This document shows, piece after piece, positions 20,007 to 29,637 of a stretch of DNA of 64,000 bases. Both the position numbers and the translations under genes were made by a program. This DNA comes from an uncultured Pelagibacteraceae bacterium (GTDB lineage Bacteria > Pseudomonadota > Alphaproteobacteria > Pelagibacterales > Pelagibacteraceae), in assembly GCA_902555065.1 (NCBI GenBank), contig CACDQQ010000003.1, positions 62,001 through 126,000 on the forward strand, given 5' to 3'. How positions within the stretch are numbered: position 1 is the stretch's first letter; every line of letters starts with the position of its first letter. Below the pieces are notes generated by a model. The model saw only the letters and a list, made by a program, of their open reading frames with translations. It did no database searches and had not been told where the DNA came from.

Positions 20007-22542
20007 TAGTTAAAATATTTATAAGTCTATTTTCTACAAATATTATTTTTTTTATATCTTTGTTATCTAAATATTTATTTAAATTATTATCTTTTTTGAC
20101 CATTTCTAAAATATCTTTTTCTTTGATGTTTTTTTTAACATTAAATAGAGATCTTTTCTTACCGTTAATTTGTATGACAAATTTAATATTTTCATCACTT
20201 AAAGCTGATTTGTCAAAATCAGGCCAAGTGATTTCTTTTTTATAACTAAGCTCAACAAGGCATTCATTTGAAAAATGTGGAATAATTGGACTAAAACAAA
20301 TCAAAATTTTCTCATAGTTGCATTTCAAATTTTTTATATTTCTTTTCAAGTTTATAAAATTAGATAAAAAATTATATGTTGCGTACATATTTGCGATTAT
20401 TACGTTATAATTAAATTTTTCAAGGTTATACGTAATTTTTGAAATCATTTGGTTGACAAATTTTTCAATTTCTTTGTCAACAACTTCTTCTTGTTCTTTT
20501 TTAATTTTATCTTTAATTGCGCAGTGCATTACCCAAAGTTTCTGAATAAATTTGTAAGAAGATACCATACCTTGTTCTGACCATTGCACATCCTTCTCAG
20601 GCGGACTATCAGAAAGTATAAACAATCTAACGGCATCTGCACCATAATTCTCAATAATAAACTCTGGATCAACAACATTTTTTTTTGATTTAGACATTGA
20701 CTCTGATGGACCTACTTTTACTTTTTGATTAGGTTTATTTTTTACAAAAAATTTATTATTAATTTTTTCGACTTCGTCGGGACTTAACCAATTGTTATCA
20801 TTGTCCTTATATGTTTCATGGCATACCATTCCTTGAGTAAATAAACTTTCAAAAGGTTCTTTTATGTTAAAATTTTCATTTTTAAATTCAATCGCTCTCA
20901 TAAAAAATCTAGAATATAATAAGTGTAATATTGCATGTTCTACACCTCCAATATATTGATCGACAGGCATCCAATAATCAATTTCTTCCTTGCTAAAACC
21001 ATATTTATTATTATTTGGTGAACAAAATCTTAGATAGTACCAAGAAGAGCATACAAATGTATCAAGAGTATCTGTCTCTCTTGTCATTTTTTCTCCATTT
21101 ATCTTAATTTCTCTCCAATCAGAATGACAATCTAAAGGATTACCTCTTACACTTAAGTCAATATTTTCTGGTAGCTTTACAGGTAACATAGATTTTGGAA
21201 TTGGATGAGCGTTACCAAACTTATCATAAGCTATTGGAATTGGACAACCCCAGTATCTTTGCCGGGACACACCCCAATCTTTTAGTCTGTAGTTAATTTG
21301 TTTTTTTCCAAGTTTTTTATTTTCCAAATATTTGATTGTTTCAGTTACAGAGTCTTCTGGAGCCTTTAATCCATTTAGAAAGTTCGAATTTATTAAAATT
21401 CCTGGTCCAGGGTAAGCTTCATTTGCAACTTCAAATTTTTCATTTTGATCATGTGGTCTTACAACTGTTTTTATTTCTAAATTGTATTTTTTTGCAAATT
21501 CAAAATCTCTTTGATCATGCGCTGGACAACCAAATACTGCTCCAAAACCATAATCCATTAAAACAAAATTAGCAAAATATACCGGGACTTCTTGTTCAGT
21601 ATTTATTGGATTGATAGCTTTTAAGTTAGTCTTAAATCCAATTTTTTCACCTACTGCTATAGCTTCCTCAGTTGTTCCTGTTTTAGAACAATCTTCTTTA
21701 AATTTCAAAAACTCTTTATTATCTTTGTAAAATCTGGATATTTCATGATCTACTGATAAAGCTAAAAATGAAAATCCAAACAAAGTGTCTGGTCTTGTTG
21801 TAAAACATTTGATATTTTTAACAGGTAAATCCCCAGTAATTTTAAAGTCGATTTCGCACCCAAAAGATTTACCTATCCAATTTTTTTGCATTGTTTTGAC
21901 TTTGTTTGGCCACTTATCAAGCTCTTCTAAGCCATCTAGCAAATCTTGAGAAAATTTTGATATATTAAAAAACCATTGATTTAATTTTTTTCTTTCTACA
22001 ATAGCTCCAGATCTCCAACCTTTACCATCAATTACTTGCTCATTTGCTAAAACTGTTTCATCAACCGGATCCCAATTTACATAGTTTTCTTTTCTATATA
22101 CTAATTTCTTTTCCAAAAGTTCCAGAAAGAACATTTGCTGGTGTTTATAATATTCCTCTGAGCAAGTTGAGATTTCTCGATCCCAATCTATTGACAAGCC
22201 TAATTTTTTTAGTTGATTTTTCATAGTCTCAATATTTTTATTAGTCCAATTTTTTGGATCTAATTTATTTTCTCTTGCAGCATTTTCTGCAGGCATACCA
22301 AATGCATCCCATCCCATAGGATGCAAAACATTAAAACCTTTTAAGGATTTGTATCGTGATAAAACATCTCCAATAGTATAGTTTCGAACATGACCCATAT
22401 GTATTTTCCCAGAAGGGTAAGGAAACATTTCTAGGCAGTAAAATTTTTTTTTACTTTTATCTATTTGAGAAGAAAATTCTTTATTTACCTCCCACTTATT
22501 TTGCCATTTCTCTTCTATATTTTTAAAATTATATCTTTCCAC
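19999..22542 (-). CDS. leuS: Leucyl-tRNA synthetase
   Basis: [32 protein letters not shown]. Confidence 0.98.
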   Translation of the reverse strand: MERYNFKNIEEKWQNKWEVNKEFSSQIDKSKKKFYCLEMFPYPSGKIHMGHVRNYTIGDVLSRYKSLKGFNVLHPMGWDAFGMPAENAARENKLDPKNWTNKNIETMKNQLKKLGLSIDWDREISTCSEEYYKHQQMFFLELLEKKLVYRKENYVNWDPVDETVLANEQVIDGKGWRSGAIVERKKLNQWFFNISKFSQDLLDGLEELDKWPNKVKTMQKNWIGKSFGCEIDFKITGDLPVKNIKCFTTRPDTLFGFSFLALSVDHEISRFYKDNKEFLKFKEDCSKTGTTEEAIAVGEKIGFKTNLKAINPINTEQEVPVYFANFVLMDYGFGAVFGCPAHDQRDFEFAKKYNLEIKTVVRPHDQNEKFEVANEAYPGPGILINSNFLNGLKAPEDSVTETIKYLENKKLGKKQINYRLKDWGVSRQRYWGCPIPIAYDKFGNAHPIPKSMLPVKLPENIDLSVRGNPLDCHSDWREIKINGEKMTRETDTLDTFVCSSWYYLRFCSPNNNKYGFSKEEIDYWMPVDQYIGGVEHAILHLLYSRFFMRAIEFKNENFNIKEPFESLFTQGMVCHETYKDNDNNWLSPDEVEKINNKFFVKNKPNQKVKVGPSESMSKSKKNVVDPEFIIENYGADAVRLFILSDSPPEKDVQWSEQGMVSSYKFIQKLWVMHCAIKDKIKKEQEEVVDKEIEKFVNQMISKITYNLEKFNYNVIIANMYATYNFLSNFINLKRNIKNLKCNYEKILICFSPIIPHFSNECLVELSYKKEITWPDFDKSALSDENIKFVIQINGKKRSLFNVKKNIKEKDILEMVKKDNNLNKYLDNKDIKKIIFVENRLINILTNE

Positions 22543-22559
22543 AATTTAAGATTTTACTA

Positions 22560-23090
22560 TTAATTTTCGAGTTTCTTATTAATATATTTTTTTTTATTTT
22601 TTGACTTGTTTTCTTTTTCGTAAACTGCAGCTTTTGTTAATATTTTTTTTGTTAACTCCGCAGATAATGTTTCTGATCTATCTGAGATTTTACATGTTTG
22701 TTGGATTGAACATTTTTTGTAAAAAACCTTAATATTAAGTGCATCAGCTCTAATATCATTACTTAAAAATCTTATAGAGATTTTAACTGACTCATTATTT
22801 TCATTATCACTATACCAATCAGTTACAATTAAACCTCCACCATAATTAGCAAGCGCTAGTGGCATAAATTCTAATGTGTCTAACGAAGCTCTCCAGAGTT
22901 CATTAGAGCTAGCAAAATCAAATTCACCAGACCCTTTTTTCTGTGATCCCATTAGTCGGAAACCTCTTCCTTCTTCAATATTTTTTTTTACTCTTTCTTT
23001 AGGATCTGGAGAAATTTTCCTAGCATCTGCGCCTGTGCAATTATTTAAAAGCAAGCAAATCGTAATTAGAGTTATGATTTGTATTTTCAT
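22560..23090 (-). CDS. DUF3576-like lipoprotein
   Basis: Lipobox LLLNNCTG; NELWRASLDTLEFMPLALANYGGGLIVTDWY. Confidence 0.8.
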   Translation of the reverse strand: MKIQIITLITICLLLNNCTGADARKISPDPKERVKKNIEEGRGFRLMGSQKKGSGEFDFASSNELWRASLDTLEFMPLALANYGGGLIVTDWYSDNENNESVKISIRFLSNDIRADALNIKVFYKKCSIQQTCKISDRSETLSAELTKKILTKAAVYEKENKSKNKKKYINKKLEN

Positions 23091-23307
23091 AATTAATATT
23101 AGACTGTTTTTAGAATATTTATTAATTTTATAACAACAAATTTATAAAAATGTTAAAAAAAGCAGTAAATTCAACATTTTTAAATGATGTAAATTTGCAA
23201 CACTTTTTTTTTAAATTTCAAATAATATCAATATTTTAAGCGTTTTTTTGCTTTTTTGATAAAAAAGCCCTGTTTAATATTAAACTATAATAAAAGGAGT
23301 TCTTAAT

Positions 23308-24246
23308 ATGGACAAACTAAGAAAAATTGGGTTAACAGCATTAGCTGGTTCCCTAGTTGCTGGATCAGTTTCAGCAGCTGAAATGTCAGTATCTGGTAGT
23401 GCGGGTATGTCGTACTCAGGTGGTGATGAGCATGCAGTAACTGGTGCAGGATGGACAATGGGTGACTCTGTTACTTTTTCTGCTTCAGGAGATGTAAATG
23501 ATATTGGTGTTACATATAGCGTTGAGCTAGATGGTGATGCTGCTGATGGAACAAACCAATTAGATTCACACTCAATCACTTTTGATTTAGGCGATGCTGG
23601 TTCATTAGTATTTGCTGGTCACGGTGGAAGTGGTTTCTTAGATGCTAACGATGACGTTATGCCAACAGCTCACGAAGAGCCATGGGATATAGTAACTGGT
23701 GCAGAAGCACAGTTAATCGGTGGTCATGCTGGAAACAACATGTTTACATACAATTACAGCCACGACTCAGGTATTAACCTAACAGTTGGTTATTTACAAT
23801 CAGCTGGTGGAGTATCAGCAAAATCATACACTGATTTTGGTGTGACTTACACTGGTATGGAAGGTTTAACTATCGGTTATGGTCAAGGTGATGTTGAACA
23901 AACTCTTAACACAAAAAGTGATGAGAGCACAATGTTTGCTACATATGCAATTGGTTCAATCACAGTTGGTTTACAACAATCAGAAAAAGACAATGAGACT
24001 GGAAATGACTATGAGTCAACTAGCTTCGGTATTTCTTACCAAGTTAATGATGATTTAGCAGTTTCTTACGGTGCTCAAGACTCAGAAGTAACAAGTGGAA
24101 CTGACCAAGAAGCGTCAGCTTTATCTGTTTCTTACACAATGGGATCATTGAGCATAGGTGCTTCAGTTCACGATGTTAATAACATTAACAACGTACAAAC
24201 TAATGACAGAAGTGCTTATAACGTAGCTTTAGGTTTCAATTTCTAA
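23308..24246 (+). CDS. Outer-membrane porin
   Basis: Signal peptide MDKLRKIGLTALAGSLVAGSVSAAE, alternating beta-strand pattern, terminal aromatic (YNVALGFNF). Confidence 0.85.
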   Translation: MDKLRKIGLTALAGSLVAGSVSAAEMSVSGSAGMSYSGGDEHAVTGAGWTMGDSVTFSASGDVNDIGVTYSVELDGDAADGTNQLDSHSITFDLGDAGSLVFAGHGGSGFLDANDDVMPTAHEEPWDIVTGAEAQLIGGHAGNNMFTYNYSHDSGINLTVGYLQSAGGVSAKSYTDFGVTYTGMEGLTIGYGQGDVEQTLNTKSDESTMFATYAIGSITVGLQQSEKDNETGNDYESTSFGISYQVNDDLAVSYGAQDSEVTSGTDQEASALSVSYTMGSLSIGASVHDVNNINNVQTNDRSAYNVALGFNF

Positions 24247-24266
24247 TTTGAAATTATAAACAATTT

Positions 24267-24297
24267 AAAAGGCCCTAGAAATAGGGCCTTTTTTTTA
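24267..24297 (+). terminator. Rho-independent terminator of the porin gene
   Basis: AAAAGGCCCTA-gaaa-TAGGGCCTTTT followed by T-run. Confidence 0.92.
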
Positions 24298-24822
24298 TTC
24301 AAAATAACTAATTCCAGCAAAGCTAGAACAATTTATTAGTTCCAATCGTTTAAGATTGTTTTTTGTTATACCCCCAAGTGCAATAACTTCTTTTGATGTA
24401 AATTTACTTTTTAGATTAAATTTATAAAACCCAAGGTAATTTTTGTTTTTTTTAAACACAGAGGACAATACAATTTTATTTACCTTCTGTAACTCTTTGA
24501 ATCTTATTTCTTTTAAATTATGAGCAGATCCTATTAAGCTAAAATTTTTTTTATAATTATAGTATAGATGACTTAGTTCAGAATTATATGATGGTATGTA
24601 TGCACCATCCAAACCTAGTTTTAATGCTAGCTTAAAATTATTTGACAAATAAAGCTTTATCCTTTTTTTTTTGCAATAATTTTTTAGCTTAATTAGATTA
24701 CTTAAATAATTTTCTTTTTCATAGTTTCTATAAATTATTGATGTATTATTATCCAAATTATCAATATTATTTTTTTTAAACTTATTTAAAAAATAATATT
24801 TTTTAAAATTTAATTTATGCAT
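24295..24822 (-). CDS. Thiamine phosphate synthase/TenI-like (divergent ThiE superfamily)
   Basis: DGAYIPSYNSE, IGSAHNLKEI, EVIALGGITKNNLKRL. Confidence 0.7.
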   Translation of the reverse strand: MHKLNFKKYYFLNKFKKNNIDNLDNNTSIIYRNYEKENYLSNLIKLKNYCKKKRIKLYLSNNFKLALKLGLDGAYIPSYNSELSHLYYNYKKNFSLIGSAHNLKEIRFKELQKVNKIVLSSVFKKNKNYLGFYKFNLKSKFTSKEVIALGGITKNNLKRLELINCSSFAGISYFE

Positions 24823-25476
24823 TCGACAATTAAAAATTTACAGAATATTCAGAAAGAAGTTAAGCAAAAAATTGTAGAGAATAATTTAAGCCAAAAGCCA
24901 AATGTTATAGCGGTATCTAAAACATTTAAACTTGATCATATAAACTATTTAATTGATTATGGTCATGATCATTTTGGAGAAAATAAGGTACAAGAAGCAA
25001 TTGATAAGTGGTCTGAAATTAAAAAGAAAAAAAAAAATCTGAAATTACATTTGATTGGTAGGTTGCAATCAAACAAAGCAAAGTTTGCTGTTAAACTATT
25101 TGATTATATTCATTCATTGGACAATGAAAAGTTGGCAAGAAAAATTGCTGAGTGCCAAAAAAAAGAAAACAAAAATCTAGGTTTATTTATTCAGGTTAAT
25201 ATTGGGAATGAAGAACAAAAATCAGGTATCAACGAAGTCGATTTGTTTGAATTTTATAACTATTGTAAAGAACTTGATTTAAATATTATAGGATTGATGT
25301 GCATACCTCCTTTCGATAAAAAAAGTTCAAGTTACTTTGAAAGAATGAAAAAATTACAAAATAATTTAAAACTTAAGGAATTAAGTATGGGCATGTCATC
25401 AGATTATTTAGATGCTTTAGATTATGGAGCAACTTACCTAAGAATTGGATCAAGTATTTTTGGAAGAAGAGTTTAA
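24817..25476 (+). CDS. YggS/PROSC family PLP-binding protein
   Basis: VIAVSKTF, HFGENKVQEA, LHLIGRLQSNKAK, LSMGMSSDYLDAL. Confidence 0.96.
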   Translation: MHSTIKNLQNIQKEVKQKIVENNLSQKPNVIAVSKTFKLDHINYLIDYGHDHFGENKVQEAIDKWSEIKKKKKNLKLHLIGRLQSNKAKFAVKLFDYIHSLDNEKLARKIAECQKKENKNLGLFIQVNIGNEEQKSGINEVDLFEFYNYCKELDLNIIGLMCIPPFDKKSSSYFERMKKLQNNLKLKELSMGMSSDYLDALDYGATYLRIGSSIFGRRV

Positions 25477-25967
25477 CAAATTTTTATCTTAGTTTTTTTT
25501 TTTATTAATTTAGCTAATATTAAAAAATCTTTTTTTGATAAAGCTATACACCCAGCTGTTGGTTTATAATCCTTTGTTAAATGGATAAATATTGCACTCC
25601 CATTTGGAATTTTGGGTTTATTCCAATTATATTTTATTGGTATCAAATAGTCATATTTATAATCATGCCTACTTAATACTTCACATTTAGTCTTATTATT
25701 TATTTTGACTAGTTTGTTATACATAGCTTTATTCTTAACATCATTACACCATCCCATGTTTTTTTTTATTTTAATACAATCTAAAATGGTTTCAGGTTTA
25801 TCTACTTTATCTGATCTATAAAATAAACTTCCCAAACTGTATAAACCTTTTGGGGTTTTTTTATCACCTTCAACTTTATTTTTCGTTAATCCATATTTTC
25901 CAATACAACATTTAAATGTAAATTCTTTATACAAAAGTGTATATTGATTTTTTAATATTATCGTCAT
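25473..25967 (-). CDS. L,D-transpeptidase (YkuD-like) protein; likely ATG start 25967 rather than TTG 25991
   Basis: GDKKTPKGLYSLG, AIFIHLTKDYKPTAGCIALSKKD catalytic HX-TxGCIAL motif. Confidence 0.88.
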   Translation of the reverse strand: MTIILKNQYTLLYKEFTFKCCIGKYGLTKNKVEGDKKTPKGLYSLGSLFYRSDKVDKPETILDCIKIKKNMGWCNDVKNKAMYNKLVKINNKTKCEVLSRHDYKYDYLIPIKYNWNKPKIPNGSAIFIHLTKDYKPTAGCIALSKKDFLILAKLIKKKTKIKIC

Positions 25968-25979
25968 GATCGTATAAAT

Positions 25980-26534
25980 ATGAGCAAGCAATTTTTACTA
26001 ATTCATAAAGACAAAATTTTATATGATATTTTGAACGAGTTAAAGTATATACTTGGATTTAAGATCAAATTCCTCTCTGATGATAATTTTAGTAGTGAAG
26101 ATTTTGATCCAAATATATTAATTATTTCTGGTGAAAATTTAAAGAATAACAATATAGTTAAGTTAGAAAATTTACCTATTGAGATTAATAAATTGTTAGA
26201 TTTTATAAATATCAATTTTTTAAAACAAAAAATTAAATTTCAAAAAGACGTAAAAATTGGATTTTATACAATTAACTTCAATTCAAGAAAAATGTTCAAA
26301 GATGACAAGTATTTAAAACTTACAGAAAAAGAAGCAAAAATAATTAATTTTATAAAAAATTCAAAAAATTCTACATCCATTCAGCAACTTCAAAAGAATG
26401 TCTGGGGACATAAGTCTCAACTAGATACTCATACCGTTGAAACACACATCTACAGACTTCGAAAAAAAATTAAAAAAATATTTAATGATACAAGTTTTAT
26501 CAAAAGTTTAAGCAAAGGTTACAAAATATCTTGA
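25980..26534 (+). CDS. OmpR-type winged-helix response regulator with degenerate receiver
   Basis: C-terminal LTEKEAKIINFI...VWGHKSQLDTHTVETHIYRLRKKI...KGYKIS. Confidence 0.85.
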   Translation: MSKQFLLIHKDKILYDILNELKYILGFKIKFLSDDNFSSEDFDPNILIISGENLKNNNIVKLENLPIEINKLLDFININFLKQKIKFQKDVKIGFYTINFNSRKMFKDDKYLKLTEKEAKIINFIKNSKNSTSIQQLQKNVWGHKSQLDTHTVETHIYRLRKKIKKIFNDTSFIKSLSKGYKIS

Positions 26535-26638
26535 AAAAAAAAAATTTTATAGCCAAAGATTTATTTTCAAAAAAGTATAAACAAAAAGTTATGAAACCAA
26601 AAAAAGGAAAAGGTAGTTTTAAAAGAAAAAAAAAGTAA
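26531..26638 (+). CDS. Small ORF resembling ArfA alternative ribosome-rescue factor
   Basis: TTG start overlapping previous TGA stop; translation MKKKNFIAKDLFSKKYKQKVMKPKKGKGSFKRKKK (35 aa) with the KKGKGS(F/Y)xRK motif of ArfA. Confidence 0.65.
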   Translation: MKKKNFIAKDLFSKKYKQKVMKPKKGKGSFKRKKK

Positions 26639-26640
26639 TC

Positions 26641-27249
26641 TTATTTTAAAATATCTATGTTAAAGCTAATTACCACTCTATCTTCATGTGAATTATTTAT
26701 TCCAACAGAGTGAGGAAGATATGCTGGAAAAAGTAGCAAATCTCCTTCGTTTGGCTTTATTTGTGCAATATTCTGATTAAATTCAGTCCATTTTTCACTT
26801 GCTGTAATTCTCTCTCTAGAAATTAAATTTGGATTAGTTACTTTAAATGAGCCGCAATTTTCTGGTGCTTTTACATAATAAGCAGCACTTAAATAATTGT
26901 TTGGATGCGTATGTTCAATGTTAAAATTATTTTTTTTGTTAATAATAGCCCACATTTCAGTAAGATTTACTTTTCCAGGCACATATCGCCATCCATACTC
27001 TTTAAATGTGTCAGCAACATACATTTGAATTGCAATAAAAAATTTAAATGGTGCAGCTTCTTTGTCTTTTAGGTTAAATGGTTTTGAATGCCATCCTCCT
27101 TGGTTTGATCTTGCTACACCGTCCGGATCCTTTTCATGAAGATCATATATATATTCTGATAATTCTTTATTATGTTTTTTATAATCTTGTAATTGATAAT
27201 GAAATACTGGTTGCGGAAAATATTTAAAGATATTTTTTGATAATGTCAT
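26641..27249 (-). CDS. Putative 2OG-Fe(II) oxygenase (TIGR02466-like)
   Basis: IEHTHPNNYLSAAYYV, DLLLFPAYLPHSVGINNSHEDRVVISFNI. Confidence 0.85.
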   Translation of the reverse strand: MTLSKNIFKYFPQPVFHYQLQDYKKHNKELSEYIYDLHEKDPDGVARSNQGGWHSKPFNLKDKEAAPFKFFIAIQMYVADTFKEYGWRYVPGKVNLTEMWAIINKKNNFNIEHTHPNNYLSAAYYVKAPENCGSFKVTNPNLISRERITASEKWTEFNQNIAQIKPNEGDLLLFPAYLPHSVGINNSHEDRVVISFNIDILK

Positions 27250-28179
27250 TCAGAGTCTCGCTCCTATTTGCTGAATAACTTTAGAGGACATTTCTTTTCC
27301 TTTTTCCAAACATTCCAAAAAACTCAAATTATTTATATGTCCATGTAAAAACCCTGCGGCAAACAAATCGCCTGCACCAGTGAGATCTTTTATATCTAAA
27401 TTTTTTTCAACACTATTTTCAAACATTTCATCTCCTAAAATAGATATAGCGCCTTTTTCTCCTCGAGTTATTACTATTAATTTTTTTAAACTTTTTGCAA
27501 AATTCACAACATCATTAAAATTATTTGTATCTATCAATGCCATCATTTCTTGTTCATTTGCGAAAGTTATGTCTAATTTATTTTTGACTAAATCTAAAAA
27601 ATGAGTTTTATGCCTATCCACACAAAATTGATCCGATAGGGACATAGCAACTTTACTTGCATTGTTGATGGCTTTTTCAAATGCCTTTTTGGGTTCACCT
27701 TCATCCCATAAATAACCTTCTAAAAATATTATTTGAGATTTTTTGATTACATTAGCATCAACATCATTTTCATTAATTTTTCCTGCAGTACCTAAAAATG
27801 TACACATTGTCCTTTCCGAATCCGGAGTTATTAAAATTAAGCAGGTTCCAGTTGGCAATTCCTCTTTCTTCTTTTTATAAAAATATTCAACTTTTTCTGA
27901 TTTTAATCCATCTTCATATTTGCCACCCAGTTCGTCATCACTTACTTTACCAATAAAACCAACTCTATTTCCTAGCTGAGAAAGTCCTACGATAGAATTA
28001 GCAACCGAACCTCCAGATATGGTTTTTTCAATATTAAGATTTGAAAGCATGGATTGGAATTCCTTATCATCAAAAATAAGCTTCATCGTTCCTTTTGTTA
28101 AGTTGTTTTGATTGATAAAGTTTTCATCAACTTTACATATTACATCTACGATTGCATTTCCTATTCCTAAAATTTTCAT
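27250..28179 (-). CDS. PfkB-family sugar/adenosine kinase (likely start MKILGIGNAIVDV at 28179)
   Basis: GIGNAIVDVICKVD, SGGSVANSIVGLSQLG, DLTGAGDLFAAGFLHG. Confidence 0.92.
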   Translation of the reverse strand: MKILGIGNAIVDVICKVDENFINQNNLTKGTMKLIFDDKEFQSMLSNLNIEKTISGGSVANSIVGLSQLGNRVGFIGKVSDDELGGKYEDGLKSEKVEYFYKKKKEELPTGTCLILITPDSERTMCTFLGTAGKINENDVDANVIKKSQIIFLEGYLWDEGEPKKAFEKAINNASKVAMSLSDQFCVDRHKTHFLDLVKNKLDITFANEQEMMALIDTNNFNDVVNFAKSLKKLIVITRGEKGAISILGDEMFENSVEKNLDIKDLTGAGDLFAAGFLHGHINNLSFLECLEKGKEMSSKVIQQIGARL

Positions 28180-28180
28180 A

Positions 28181-28834
28181 TTAAGCTTTTTTTGTTTTAA
28201 TTGGTTTTCTTCTATTAGGATAACAACTAGTGCAAATTTTACAAGAAATACCATAACATTCTCTTGCTTTACAATGTTCTCTCCCGTAATAAATTATCTG
28301 AAGATGAAGTTTATTCCAATATTTTTTTGGGAATAAACGCTTTAAATCTTCTTCTGTTTGAACAACATTTTTTCCATTAGTTAAACCCCATCGTTGAGCA
28401 AGTCTATGTATGTGAGTATCTATCGGAAATGCAGGATACCCAAAACCTTGTGACATAACTACACTTGCTGTTTTATGTCCAACTCCAGGTAATTCTTCTA
28501 ATTCTTCAAAGGTCCTAGGAACTTTGCCGTTATATTTTTCAACTAAAGTTTTTGATAAATTATAAACGCTCTTTGCTTTAATTCTAAAAATTCCAATACT
28601 TCTTATTAATTTTTCTATCTTTTTTCTTCCAAGTTTAACGAAATGCTCTGGTTTATTATATTTTGGATAAATATCTTTTGTAACATTGTTAACATTCACA
28701 TCTGTGCATTGAGCTGAAAGAAGAACAGATATTAATAGTGTAAATATATTTCTATGTTTTAATGGTATAGGTGTTGTTGGATAAGTTTTACTGAGTATTT
28801 TTAGAACTATTTTGGCTCTTTGATCTTCATTCAT
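28181..28834 (-). CDS. nth: Endonuclease III
   Basis: LPGVGHKTASVVM HhH, C-x6-C-x2-C-x5-C Fe-S cluster CKARECYGISCKICTSC. Confidence 0.96.
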   Translation of the reverse strand: MNEDQRAKIVLKILSKTYPTTPIPLKHRNIFTLLISVLLSAQCTDVNVNNVTKDIYPKYNKPEHFVKLGRKKIEKLIRSIGIFRIKAKSVYNLSKTLVEKYNGKVPRTFEELEELPGVGHKTASVVMSQGFGYPAFPIDTHIHRLAQRWGLTNGKNVVQTEEDLKRLFPKKYWNKLHLQIIYYGREHCKARECYGISCKICTSCYPNRRKPIKTKKA

Positions 28835-29610
28835 TATTTAAAATTCAGAAGATTTCTCATTGAATAAAGTCCAGGTTTTTTATTAGTTAGCCATTTTGCA
28901 GCAGTAATTGCTCCTTCAGAATATAAAGCTCTATCGAAAGCTTCATGGTTTAGTGTTATAATTTCTTTTCCACTTGAAAAAGTAACTTCATGCTCACCTA
29001 TAATCTCACCTCTTCTAATTGAATTAAAATTAATTTTTTTTCCGTACGGAAACCTTTTCTTATTTAAATATTTTTTACCCATCAATTTATAAAAGTCTTT
29101 ATTTTTCCCAATAGCAATACCTTTTCCAAGCATTAGAGCTGTTCCAGAAGGATGATCTTTTTTATGCTTGTGATGTATTTCAAAAACTTTACTTAGATAA
29201 TTATTACCAAGTGATGCCGATGTGATCTCAGTTAAGTACATGAGTAAATTAATTCCGAGACTCATGTTTCCAGCTTTTAAAATTGGGATTTTTTTAGAAA
29301 ACTTCTTAATTATATTCTCCTCTTTTTTTGTAAAACCTGTTGTTCCTATAACTACTTTCTTTTTTAACTTTGTAGCTATCTTTAAAACTTCAAATGTACA
29401 TTTCGGTACTGTGAAATCTATGATTACATTCGCTTTACCAAAAGCTTTTTCAGTATTTAATTCAGGGTAAATTCCGTTTATTTTTTTATTTATGGACCTA
29501 TTTTCTGTGAGAGCAACTAATTTAGTAGACTTGTCTTTGACAGCAGATTTAATGAGTTGTTGACCCATTCTTCCCATGCATCCAGTTATGGCTAGATTAA
29601 TTTTACCCAT
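28834..29610 (-). CDS. dapB: 4-hydroxy-tetrahydrodipicolinate reductase
   Basis: AITGCMGRMGQQL, EIHHKHKKDHPSGTAL. Confidence 0.96.
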   Translation of the reverse strand: MGKINLAITGCMGRMGQQLIKSAVKDKSTKLVALTENRSINKKINGIYPELNTEKAFGKANVIIDFTVPKCTFEVLKIATKLKKKVVIGTTGFTKKEENIIKKFSKKIPILKAGNMSLGINLLMYLTEITSASLGNNYLSKVFEIHHKHKKDHPSGTALMLGKGIAIGKNKDFYKLMGKKYLNKKRFPYGKKINFNSIRRGEIIGEHEVTFSSGKEIITLNHEAFDRALYSEGAITAAKWLTNKKPGLYSMRNLLNFK

Positions 29611-29637
29611 TATGAGGATCTAGATTAGCACTATTGG

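Noticed and set aside
23091-23307. Possible ncRNA or riboswitch in the 217-bp porin upstream gap
   Set aside because: AT-rich with T-runs and a TATAAT-like hexamer (23286-23291), but no convincing stem-loop architecture or known consensus
25968-25991. Apparent overlap of the L,D-transpeptidase and response-regulator starts
   Set aside because: The listed 25991 start is a TTG; an ATG at 25967 (MTIILKN) is more plausible and removes the overlap
28180-28254. N-terminal extension of the PfkB kinase ORF into nth
   Set aside because: Family start MKILGIGNAIVDV at 28179 fits; the extension is same-strand, out-of-frame nth coding sequence
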